64,000 nt of DNA from T3SED10-260 sp035363255. Lineage in GTDB: Bacteria > Caldisericota > Caldisericia > UBA6126. Position 1 is the first letter of the stretch; every line of letters begins with the position of its first letter. The position numbers and the translations under genes are program-made. The stretch covers positions 1 through 64,000 of the forward strand of contig DAOSES010000012.1 in NCBI GenBank assembly GCA_035363255.1, read 5' to 3'. The notes beneath the pieces were generated by a model, which saw only the letters and a list, made by a program, of their open reading frames with translations, did no database searches and was not told the DNA's origin. Below, piece by piece: positions 15,565-23,500 of the stretch.

Positions 15565-17991
15565 ATGAAAAGTATTAGATTTTTATTGGCATCATTTTTG
15601 GTGATGTCACTGTCTCTTTCATTGTTGGCAGGCTGTGGTCCCAAATCGACCAAAGGCACTGTCGATGTCTTGGCTCCCAATCAAATTCCCGACTATGGCA
15701 AAGTGATCGATTTTGATTGGTCCAAGCTTGCTGAAAATCAACGTCCGGAATTTTACAAATGGACAGAAGAGTACATGTACAACCTATTGTCTCTTAAAGT
15801 GCTTCAGGAATCCGATCTGCTTGAAGCTTCCAGAGAGATTACCCGTGGTGAATTCATTGAATGGGTAGTTACTGCAAAATTGCTTGATCTGGTAAAAAAA
15901 GGTCACAAGTTCTCCGATGTGCCCAACGATCATCCCCATCATGATGCTATCATCACCGCAGCCGTCAACGGAATAATTGAAAAGACCGAAACCTTCAATC
16001 CCGATGCTCCACTCCTTCGTTCTGATGCTGCTATATATCTTGTCAACGCTTCTGGTGAAGCTGCCATCGAAAAAGCCAAAACTTTCACCGAACCCCTTAT
16101 TCCTGCTCAGGATGGCTATTTTGAAGTGCCAGAAAACGCTGCAGGAGCCATGACAACTTGCTATCTTCCCGACTTCCAGCTCATGAACTTTCGCTGGAAA
16201 ATCACTGCCGGCATCAAAGATGATTTTCGTTATGTTATGCCTGAAGCTTCTATGACCGCAGCAGAAGCTGCGCATTCTGCCTACATGCTTATGTATCCTC
16301 CCAAACGCGGTGGATCAATCATCATTGGTCAGGCCCAGGAGCCTAAAACCCTATTTTCCGGCCTGGATACCATGAGTGCTATGAGCCAAATAACAGGCTT
16401 ACTTTATGAAGGTTCATCTGGTGGATATGATTCTCAGTGGGCAATTTTCCCTATTATGATGAAGCGTATTCCCACCCAGGAAAATGGTCTTTGGGTGATC
16501 AAGAAAGACGAAAAAGGCGAATTCAAAGGCATGGAAGTCACCTTCGAGATCCGAAATGGATTAAAATGGGCTGATGGATCAGATATCCTTGCTGAAGACT
16601 TTGTTTTTTCCCATTATCTCTACAACCATCCTTCATTCCCTACCATACATTCAGAAGTGGATTTTTGGATTGACAAAATGGAAGCCATAGATGAACATAC
16701 TCTGAAAGTTTATTGGAACAAACCTTATCTATTTGCATATGGTGCATCACCCATGCCAAGAAAATATTTCGAAGACAAATTTGCATATCATCTCGACCCC
16801 TTTGATATTAACGATCCAAGCTATTATGCTCCTCCTTCCGAAGAAAAACCAGATGGTTTCAAATCTGAAAAGTGCCTTGCTGACGAAAAATTTATCACTG
16901 ATTGTTCCACTGATGAATTGTACAACACCCAACCTCTCCATGCTGGGCCCTATCGCGTCCAAAAATGGGAACAGGGTCAAACCATTATTCTTGAAGCCAA
17001 CGATCACTGGATCTTTGGTCGTCCTCTTCTTGACACAGTTACCTTCCGTACCATCGAAAACACCGATACTCTTCTTGCCACTGCCATGGCTGGCAACGTT
17101 GATATGACTCTCACTGGTTTAACCTTCGACCAGGCTCAGCAACTGATTGGTCGCAAAGATGTAAACCAACTACCCATTTTCACTCCTTCTCTCACCTGGG
17201 AGCATATTGATTTGAATATCGATAATCCAACCTTGTCAGATGTTCGTGTTCGTCGCGCCCTTCTTCATGCTATGGATCGTGAAGCCATTTCTCAGAGCTT
17301 CTTTAAAGGCGAACAGCCTGTTGCTCATGCCTGGCTTCCCCCCAAACATCCAGCGTTTGACGATAGCACCGTTACTATCTATGAGTTTAGTCCCGATAAA
17401 GCCAAAACTCTTCTCGATGAAGCTGGTTGGACGCTCAATCCCAAGAATAATATTCGCGAAAAAGATGGCAAACCACTTCAAATCACCTTCATGACAACTG
17501 CCGGCAACAAGGCCCGTGAGCAGGTTCAAGCAGTTATTTCCTCCAACTGGAAAGATATCGGCATCGATGTAATCACCAAGAACGAAGCTCCTACCAGCTT
17601 TTTTACCACTACTCTCCAACAAAGAAAATTCGATGGACCTTCTGCTTTCATGTATGCCTGGGTGATGGGTCCAAATTCCAATATGTACTCTATGGCTAAC
17701 TCAAAACAGATTCCCACTGAAGTCAATGGTTATAGCGGGCAAAACTATACTAGTTTTAAAGATGAAACCGTTGACAAACTAACTGGTGAAATTTTACAAT
17801 CTCTCAGTAAGCAGCAAAACTATGAAAATCTCAAGATCATCCAACAGATTCTCACCCGCGACCTCCCTTCCCTTCCTCTCTTTTATCGTCTCGATGTCAC
17901 CACCGTACACAAAGATCTCGTCAATTACCAACCTTCTGGGACTCAAGCTGCAACCACCTGGAATGCTCCCTACTGGTACTGGAACAAATAA
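15565..17991 (+). CDS. Lipoprotein with SLH-like repeats fused to an oligopeptide-type solute-binding domain
   Basis: An 808-residue extracytoplasmic binding protein for a Dpp/Opp-type ABC importer. Residues 1-24 are a lipoprotein signal with lipobox L-A-G-C24. Residues about 86-245 look like S-layer homology repeats: a repeat end at 86-107, a clear unit at 116-162 (F-S-D-V-P...A-I...A-V-N-G-I-I...F-N-P-D-A-P-L-L-R-S-D-A-A), and a degenerate one at 186-245. From about residue 250 it is SBP_bac_5, including the family D-V-R-V-R-R-A-L block. SBP_bac_5 proteins are usually 500-600 residues, so the extra length is the SLH part. Two permease genes follow; no ATPase genes do. The ligand is probably a peptide but is not shown. 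Confidence 0.88.
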   Translation: MKSIRFLLASFLVMSLSLSLLAGCGPKSTKGTVDVLAPNQIPDYGKVIDFDWSKLAENQRPEFYKWTEEYMYNLLSLKVLQESDLLEASREITRGEFIEWVVTAKLLDLVKKGHKFSDVPNDHPHHDAIITAAVNGIIEKTETFNPDAPLLRSDAAIYLVNASGEAAIEKAKTFTEPLIPAQDGYFEVPENAAGAMTTCYLPDFQLMNFRWKITAGIKDDFRYVMPEASMTAAEAAHSAYMLMYPPKRGGSIIIGQAQEPKTLFSGLDTMSAMSQITGLLYEGSSGGYDSQWAIFPIMMKRIPTQENGLWVIKKDEKGEFKGMEVTFEIRNGLKWADGSDILAEDFVFSHYLYNHPSFPTIHSEVDFWIDKMEAIDEHTLKVYWNKPYLFAYGASPMPRKYFEDKFAYHLDPFDINDPSYYAPPSEEKPDGFKSEKCLADEKFITDCSTDELYNTQPLHAGPYRVQKWEQGQTIILEANDHWIFGRPLLDTVTFRTIENTDTLLATAMAGNVDMTLTGLTFDQAQQLIGRKDVNQLPIFTPSLTWEHIDLNIDNPTLSDVRVRRALLHAMDREAISQSFFKGEQPVAHAWLPPKHPAFDDSTVTIYEFSPDKAKTLLDEAGWTLNPKNNIREKDGKPLQITFMTTAGNKAREQVQAVISSNWKDIGIDVITKNEAPTSFFTTTLQQRKFDGPSAFMYAWVMGPNSNMYSMANSKQIPTEVNGYSGQNYTSFKDETVDKLTGEILQSLSKQQNYENLKIIQQILTRDLPSLPLFYRLDVTTVHKDLVNYQPSGTQAATTWNAPYWYWNK

Positions 17992-18030
17992 GCCGAAACC
18001 AAGCATCTTGCATAGAGAGGAGAGTTTTCC

Positions 18031-19035
18031 ATGTGGGCATATATAGCGCGACAACTGGTACAGCGAGTTTTTCTCTTGTTTCTGATTTCCTTTATTGCTT
18101 TTACTCTATTGGGAAGTATGGGCGACCCGGTTGATATACTAAAATCCACCAATCCAAACATCACTCAAAGAGAAATCGATATATACAAGCAACGACAAGG
18201 TTTGGACAAACACATAACACTTCGCTATTTTTATTGGCTTAGGAGTGCAGCCAAGGGTGATTTTGGTATATCGATACAATATAGGCGACCAGCTGCCCAA
18301 TTGTTATTCAATCGAATCCCCAACACTATCTATATGCAAGCAATCATTATGCTTTTCATATTTAGTGTGGCTATCCCGCTCGGGATTTTTTCCGCCATTC
18401 ATCAATACTCCAAAATGGACTACCTGCTGACCTTTATGGCTTTTACTGGTAGCGCTATGCCTACTTTTTGGTTTGCTCTCCTCATGATCCTGGCTTTTGG
18501 AGTTTTGCCCAAGCCCGGGTATCGACTACCTTTTACAGGTATGTATTCTGATAGCCTGGTGGTTGGGGGTCGAACCATGCCCTACGATAAAGCACCTCTC
18601 TTTGCAAGGTTTATAAATCGAATACGCCACCTTATTCTTCCAGTTTTTTCCGTGTCTCTCATTTCACTCACCGGGCTTCTTAGATATACGCGATCTGCTA
18701 TGCTTGAAGTCATTCGCCAGGATTACGTCCGTACTGCTCGTGCCAAGGGCTTGGCCGAGAGAAAAGTGATCTACAAACATGCCTTGCGCAATGCCATGAT
18801 ACCTATCGCAACCATCATGATCCAATCCATTCCCAGCCTTTTTGCAGGATCCCTTATCATCGAACAGATTTTTGGCTGGCCTGGGGTTGGAAAGCTGATA
18901 TATGAAGCTGTTATGGCTAATGATTTCATTCTGGCTATGACTGCTATCATTTTCCTTTCTTCTCTCACTGTTTTGTTTACTCTCATCACCGATATCTCCT
19001 ATGCTTTCCTCGATCCTCGCATCACCTACCGATGA
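18031..19035 (+). CDS. dppB: Dipeptide/oligopeptide ABC transporter permease, DppB/OppB type
   Basis: First membrane subunit of the importer. 334 residues, about six membrane segments, with the E-A-A-like cytoplasmic loop reading R-Q-D-Y-V-R-T-A-R-A-K-G-L near residue 230 that contacts the ATPase, and a typical C-terminus ending in L-D-P-R. A gagaggag site precedes ATG 18031. It sits 39 nt after the binding-protein gene and 7 nt before the second permease. Confidence 0.93.
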   Translation: MWAYIARQLVQRVFLLFLISFIAFTLLGSMGDPVDILKSTNPNITQREIDIYKQRQGLDKHITLRYFYWLRSAAKGDFGISIQYRRPAAQLLFNRIPNTIYMQAIIMLFIFSVAIPLGIFSAIHQYSKMDYLLTFMAFTGSAMPTFWFALLMILAFGVLPKPGYRLPFTGMYSDSLVVGGRTMPYDKAPLFARFINRIRHLILPVFSVSLISLTGLLRYTRSAMLEVIRQDYVRTARAKGLAERKVIYKHALRNAMIPIATIMIQSIPSLFAGSLIIEQIFGWPGVGKLIYEAVMANDFILAMTAIIFLSSLTVLFTLITDISYAFLDPRITYR

Positions 19036-19042
19036 GGAAGTC

Positions 19043-20017
19043 ATGAAAAGAAAGGAAAATCCAGCTATGAAAAAAGATGCAAAGCAAAATCAAAAACCTT
19101 TGCTTGATAATGTTTTATCCGAAGTAACCAGTGCAAAAGAATATACTTTTTTCCAGATGGTCTTGCGCCGATTTTTGAGGCATAAACTGGCTATCACAGG
19201 TCTTATCATCATTTCCATACTCATATTACTCACCCTGTCTTCTTTTCTTCTCGAAGCAGATTTTCTGCGGAATCTGTTTCCCAATCTTCCTGATCCTACC
19301 CGCGCAGATATTGCTATTCGTTTTAGGCCTCCCCTCACTCCAGGACACCTTCTTGGCACCGATGATGTGGGTCGTGATGTTTTGTTCAGAATACTCTATG
19401 GTGGCAGAATATCCCTCACTATTGGCTTTATTGCGGCTATTTCAGGTGGCATGGTTGGTGGGATCATCGGTTCCATATCCGGTTACTTTGGAGGCTGGTT
19501 GGATTCCTTGATCATGCGTATCGTAGAGCTTTTCTTTTCAACCCCCACTCTTCCCATCCTGGTTATTCTTTCAAGATATTTTGGCGGATCTCCTGTAACT
19601 ATAGTTCTGATTTTGGTGGTCTTTGGTTGGGCTGGAATTGCTCGTATGGTCAGAGGTCTGGTTATGCAGATCAAAAACTATGAATACATTGAAGCCGCCA
19701 AAGCCATTGGTTGTTCGAATGCGCGCATTATCATTAGGCATGTTTTCCCAAATACTTTGGCTATCCTCCTCGTTCAGATGACTTTGGCTATCGGCGGATC
19801 CATCCTCTTTGAATCTACCCTAAGCTTTTTGGGTTTAGGCGTCAATCCAGCCTGGCCCACTTGGGGAAATATGCTTTCCAATGCTCAAAGCTTTCTATGG
19901 AATGCGCCTCACCTTGTGATATGGCCTGGCTTATGTATTTTTATGGCTATTCTGTCTTTTAACTTTTTGGGTGATGGTCTTCGTGACGCACTCGATCCCA
20001 AACTAAAGAATACCTAA
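19043..20017 (+). CDS. dppC: Dipeptide/oligopeptide ABC transporter permease, DppC/OppC type
   Basis: Second membrane subunit. The start at 19043 is chosen because gaggaag precedes it and it avoids overlapping dppB; a frame from 19001 would add 14 residues. About 324 residues with a hydrophilic N-terminal tail, a first membrane segment near residue 50, the L-G-T-D-D-V-G-R-D-V motif typical of DppC, and the E-A-A-K-A-I-G-C-S loop contacting the ATPase. The operon ends at the terminator 20039-20094 without dppD or dppF, so the ATPases must be encoded elsewhere. Confidence 0.93.
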   Translation: MKRKENPAMKKDAKQNQKPLLDNVLSEVTSAKEYTFFQMVLRRFLRHKLAITGLIIISILILLTLSSFLLEADFLRNLFPNLPDPTRADIAIRFRPPLTPGHLLGTDDVGRDVLFRILYGGRISLTIGFIAAISGGMVGGIIGSISGYFGGWLDSLIMRIVELFFSTPTLPILVILSRYFGGSPVTIVLILVVFGWAGIARMVRGLVMQIKNYEYIEAAKAIGCSNARIIIRHVFPNTLAILLVQMTLAIGGSILFESTLSFLGLGVNPAWPTWGNMLSNAQSFLWNAPHLVIWPGLCIFMAILSFNFLGDGLRDALDPKLKNT

Positions 20018-20038
20018 AGCGCTTCATTGAAGTGTTTT

Positions 20039-20094
20039 GCCCTATCTCATGAAACAAGAGTTCTTGTTTCATGAGATAGGGCTTTAGTTTTTTT
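20039..20094 (+). terminator. Strong hairpin terminator after the peptide transporter operon
   Basis: A perfect 20-bp stem (20039-20058 with 20063-20082) around a 4-nt agtt loop, followed by a T-rich run at 20083-20094. This is the clearest intrinsic terminator in the window. It ends directly at the ATG of the next gene. Confidence 0.9.
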
Positions 20095-20700
20095 ATGATG
20101 GAATGTACAAAATCCGGATTTGCTGAATACATTGAATTAAAATCACATTTTATTGCCTATTGTTATGGGCTTGGCAATGTATCAAGTTTCCAAAGCTATC
20201 TCGAGCAATTGCATACTCAACATCCTGATGCCACTCATTTTGTATATGCCTATCGCCTGAGCTCTTCCAGCCAGCTCTATGAAAAGTTTTCAGACGATGG
20301 TGAGCCCTATGGTACTGCGGGTTTGCCTTTGTTAGGCTTGCTACAAAGAAAAGGCATTCAAAACACAGTTTTATTCGTAGTTAGGTATTTTGGCGGAGTT
20401 AAACTCGGGAAAAAGGGTTTGTTTTCAGCCTATCTGAATACTGCTATTTCAGCAATGAACAATGCATCTTTCAAGGAAAAACGTCAGGGCTATTGTCTAA
20501 GCTTGCGTTTTGATTATTCTGTTTTTGCTCTTCTGGAAAAATGGTTAAATGAACATGATACCCAGATCTTTGAAAGAGATTTTGCTCAGGATATCACCCT
20601 AAAACTCTGGATAGAGGAAAATGCGTATTCCACGTTTGTTGCCTCTGAGTTTAAAAGCGTTTGCAAGCTTACTGGTATAGAAAAAATGAATATGTTATAA
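20095..20700 (+). CDS. IMPACT/YigZ-family protein
   Basis: A 201-residue member of the IMPACT (UPF0029) family with an N-terminal domain of RNase PH-like fold, marked by H-P-D-A-T-H near residue 42, F-S-D-D-G-E-P-Y-G-T-A-G near residue 65 and R-Y-F-G-G-V-K-L-G near residue 98, and a C-terminal DUF1949-like half. Bacterial function is uncertain; eukaryotic IMPACT modulates GCN2. The family-typical N-terminus requires ATG 20095 or 20098, yet this lies on the T-run of the preceding terminator with no Shine-Dalgarno. It must be translated from a leaderless or read-through transcript, or from an unusual start. Confidence 0.88.
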   Translation: MMECTKSGFAEYIELKSHFIAYCYGLGNVSSFQSYLEQLHTQHPDATHFVYAYRLSSSSQLYEKFSDDGEPYGTAGLPLLGLLQRKGIQNTVLFVVRYFGGVKLGKKGLFSAYLNTAISAMNNASFKEKRQGYCLSLRFDYSVFALLEKWLNEHDTQIFERDFAQDITLKLWIEENAYSTFVASEFKSVCKLTGIEKMNML

Positions 20701-20701
20701 T
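20693..20701 (+). promoter_or_regulatory. Extended -10 promoter for the SCIFF genes
   Basis: TGT followed by a perfect TATAAT at 20696-20701, overlapping the stop codon of the IMPACT gene, with no good -35. Transcription would begin near 20708, about 23 nt before scfA and just before its gaaaaaaggaggaat ribosome site. Confidence 0.55.
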
Positions 20702-20730
20702 GGACAGGTTTTTGAAAAAAGGAGGAATAT

Positions 20731-20898
20731 ATGAAAAAAATAACGATACTTATCAAAGGTTCACTCTCACAAGAAAAAAAGCATAGTAATTGCCGTGAAT
20801 GTCAAACTCCCTGCAAATCCGCATGCAAAACATCCTGTACCGTTGGCAATCAGCATTGCGAACAACAACAGGAAAAACCCAATGAATGGATGTTCTAA
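20731..20898 (+). CDS. scfA: SCIFF ranthipeptide precursor
   Basis: A 55-residue precursor of the SCIFF family (six cysteines in forty-five residues), the ranthipeptide found in nearly all Clostridia. The core holds C21, C24, C28, C32, C36 and C43 in the family pattern C-x2-C-x3-C-x3-C-x3-C-x6-C, including A-C-K-T-S-C-T-V-G-N-Q. Cys32 and Thr37 match the residues I recall as thioether-linked in the Clostridium thermocellum peptide. The leader (1-20) is short and lysine-rich. Most SCIFF peptides stop soon after the last cysteine; this one adds 12 residues rich in glutamine and ending W-M-F. Consensus aaaggagg site 7 nt upstream. Its last codons overlap scfB. Confidence 0.93.
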   Translation: MKKITILIKGSLSQEKKHSNCRECQTPCKSACKTSCTVGNQHCEQQQEKPNEWMF

Positions 20899-22202
20899 AG
20901 CAAAAACCTATTGATTATTTCCACGTTTTTAAATGGAAAAATAAATACTTTCTCTTCGACCGATCTACTCATTCTTTATTTCAAACCCAGGAAGAGATTT
21001 TCCTGGATTATACTTCAAATGAGTGGACCCCCAATCTTTTAGATCTTATTGAAGAAGGCCAAAAACAAGGCTATTTCAAGCTCCAAAACAGTCTTCTTCC
21101 TTTTGATGACCATCGTTGCATCAAATCGCTTTGCCTCATGGTAACCCGAAATTGTAACTTTCGATGTCGTTATTGTTTTGAAACTTCACAACCCCTTGGG
21201 GATAACATCACCAAAAATATGACCGTCGAAACCGCAAAACAGGCTATTGACTGGCTCATCCAACAGGGAAAAGATAGAAAACAACTCGAAATTGATTTTT
21301 TTGGGGGAGAGCCTTTGCTGTTCTTTCCCCTGGTCAAAGAAGCAGTACTATATGCCAGAGCTCAAGAAAAAGATAGTGGCAAGCATTTTTTGATGTCTAT
21401 TACCAGCAATGCGTATTTATTGTCTCCTGAAATGGCGGATTTTTTCCAGGAACACCATGTGAGTGTGATTTTTAGTCTGGACGGCAGTCAGAAGATCAAC
21501 GATCAATTTCGTGTGGATGCGCAGGGTCACGGCACCTACGATCAAAGTATCAAGCATATCTTGAGCTCCATACCCAAGCTTTCAACAGGATATTATGTAC
21601 GCGGCACCTATACTCACCAAAGTCTTCATTTTTGTCAAGAAATCCAACATCTTTATTCCCGAGGTATCAAACAAATATCTTTCGAACCCGTGGCAACGTT
21701 GATGTCAGAGCTTGCGATACAGGAAAGCGATCTTCCTATCATTAGGCAGGAATACGAGAAATTGGCAGATTGGCTACTATTTCAGACCAAAAAAGATCCA
21801 GACTTACATTTTTATCATTTTGAGCTTGATCTCGAAAAAACGATTTGCTACGAAAAACTAAACACAGGTTGTGGGGCAGGGGTGGAATACTTGTCTCTTT
21901 CTCCAGATGAAAAGCTCTATCCCTGCCATCAATTTGATGGGAGAAAAGAGTTTTGTTTGGGCGATCTGGAATCAAAAGAGCTGGACTCCGAGCTGAAAGA
22001 ATTGTTTAAACAGAAAACTTTGGCCTCCAGTCGAGAGGAATGCAGGAATTGTTGGGCAAAAACTCTGTGCGGGGGAGGTTGTCTTGCTAACAACTTTGTC
22101 ATGAACAACAGTATTAATTCTTCCTACAAAACAGGGTGCCAGATCCAACAGCTTCGACTCGAAGCAGCGCTATATTTTCAGGGCATGAAAAAGCTTGGCT
22201 AA
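20886..22202 (+). CDS. scfB: SCIFF radical SAM maturase
   Basis: Radical SAM enzyme installing thioether crosslinks in ScfA. 438 residues: a peptide-recognition (RRE/PqqD-like) N-terminus at about 8-75, the cluster motif C90-x3-C94-x2-C97 (C-N-F-R-C-R-Y-C), F-F-G-G-E-P-L near residue 140, and a cysteine-rich SPASM C-terminus (C-G-A-G, Y-P-C-H-Q, C-R-N-C-W-A-K-T-L-C-G-G-G-C) for two auxiliary clusters. The start at 20886 lies inside scfA, 13 nt before its end, so translation is probably coupled. The stop overlaps the purD stop on the other strand. Confidence 0.93.
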   Translation: MDVLKQKPIDYFHVFKWKNKYFLFDRSTHSLFQTQEEIFLDYTSNEWTPNLLDLIEEGQKQGYFKLQNSLLPFDDHRCIKSLCLMVTRNCNFRCRYCFETSQPLGDNITKNMTVETAKQAIDWLIQQGKDRKQLEIDFFGGEPLLFFPLVKEAVLYARAQEKDSGKHFLMSITSNAYLLSPEMADFFQEHHVSVIFSLDGSQKINDQFRVDAQGHGTYDQSIKHILSSIPKLSTGYYVRGTYTHQSLHFCQEIQHLYSRGIKQISFEPVATLMSELAIQESDLPIIRQEYEKLADWLLFQTKKDPDLHFYHFELDLEKTICYEKLNTGCGAGVEYLSLSPDEKLYPCHQFDGRKEFCLGDLESKELDSELKELFKQKTLASSREECRNCWAKTLCGGGCLANNFVMNNSINSSYKTGCQIQQLRLEAALYFQGMKKLG

Positions 22203-23467
22203 GCTATATCCTTTCGGTAGCGCATCCCCTTGAATGAAATCTTTTTAATAGCATCATAAGCTTTAGTAGAAGCTTCTTCGGGAGTTTTTCCCAAGCCTAC
22301 TATATTCAAGACTCGTCCTCCCTGATTGACCAATTTTCCATTCTGTAGTTGGGTGCCAGCGTGGAAGACCAAAATTCCATCCATAGCCTGGGCTTCCTTC
22401 AGACCTTGAATTTCGTGTCCAAGGGATAACACCTGATCTGGATAGCCCTCAGAACAAAGCACAACACAAGTGGAGTAGAGTTTTACCCATTCCAGTTTCA
22501 GTTGGTGAAGGCTATGATTTTGAGTTGCTTCAATAAGATCTATCAGATCTGTTTTGAGTAAGGGTAGGATGGTTTGTAGTTCAGGGTCTCCAAAACGAAC
22601 GTTGATCTCCAAAGCTTTTAAACCTGATTTTGACATGATCATACCTGTAAAGAGCACTCCATTAAATGTAATGCCCTCCCTGGGAAGGTATTGAACAATC
22701 TTTTGGATAATTTCCTCTTTCCCTTGCTGTAGGATAGATTCATCTGCCCAGGAAGGGGGGCAAAGATTTCCCATCCCTCCAGTATTGGGGCCTTTGTTTT
22801 GTTCATAAGCTTTTTTGAAATCCTGAGAAACTTGAAGTTCAACAAAGTGGTTTCCATCCAGGATGATCTGATAAGATACTTCGGGACCATCGATATATTC
22901 TTCGATGATGATTTTATCTCCTGCGGATTTGAATTTTTTATGTTCCATCATTTCTTTGATAGAATTTACCGCATCTTCTTCGCTGTGGGCAATGATAACT
23001 CCTTTGCCTGAAGCTAAGCCATCTGCTTTGATGACAATAGGGTACTCTTCATGGGTGTGGATATGATATAGGGCGTCATCCAGGGAAAAAAAAGTCTTGT
23101 ATGAGGGAGTGGGAATATCGAATTTGCTGAAAAAATTCTTGGTAAAGATCTTGCTTCCTTCAAGTTGAGCGCTATGGCGATCGGGTCCAAATACTTGTAT
23201 CTCACTATCTTCAAAGAAGTCTTTGATTCCAGACACAAGCATTTGTTCTGGACCAACCACGATCAAAGCTATATGGTGTTGGATGGCATATTGTTTGATG
23301 GTAGGAAAATCAAGAGGTGATATGGATGAGTCTGTTAGAGCGAGTTCTTGAATGCCTGCATTACCTGGAATGCAAAAAAGATCCTGTACTTTATCGCTTT
23401 GAGACAGCTTCCAGCATAAAGCATGCTCTCTACCGCCACTACCCAGAACTAATACATTCTTCTTCAT
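22199..23467 (-). CDS. purD: Phosphoribosylamine--glycine ligase
   Basis: GAR synthetase, step two of purine synthesis. 422-residue ATP-grasp protein with N-terminal G-S-G-G-R-E-H-A-L and the metal-binding E-I-N-V-R-F-G-D-P-E near residue 290. Last gene of the minus-strand operon, 33 nt after purH, and the only junction there without a 4-nt overlap. Its stop is shared tail-to-tail with scfB, and no terminator lies between them. Confidence 0.95.
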   Translation of the reverse strand: MKKNVLVLGSGGREHALCWKLSQSDKVQDLFCIPGNAGIQELALTDSSISPLDFPTIKQYAIQHHIALIVVGPEQMLVSGIKDFFEDSEIQVFGPDRHSAQLEGSKIFTKNFFSKFDIPTPSYKTFFSLDDALYHIHTHEEYPIVIKADGLASGKGVIIAHSEEDAVNSIKEMMEHKKFKSAGDKIIIEEYIDGPEVSYQIILDGNHFVELQVSQDFKKAYEQNKGPNTGGMGNLCPPSWADESILQQGKEEIIQKIVQYLPREGITFNGVLFTGMIMSKSGLKALEINVRFGDPELQTILPLLKTDLIDLIEATQNHSLHQLKLEWVKLYSTCVVLCSEGYPDQVLSLGHEIQGLKEAQAMDGILVFHAGTQLQNGKLVNQGGRVLNIVGLGKTPEEASTKAYDAIKKISFKGMRYRKDIA

Positions 23468-23500
23468 TTATGATCCCCCCTATTTCAATGATATGCTTGT

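Noticed and set aside
15784..16275. A 163-codon open frame antisense to the binding-protein gene
   Set aside because: The sense frame carries the SLH-like and SBP domains; the antisense frame shows no domain or ribosome site.
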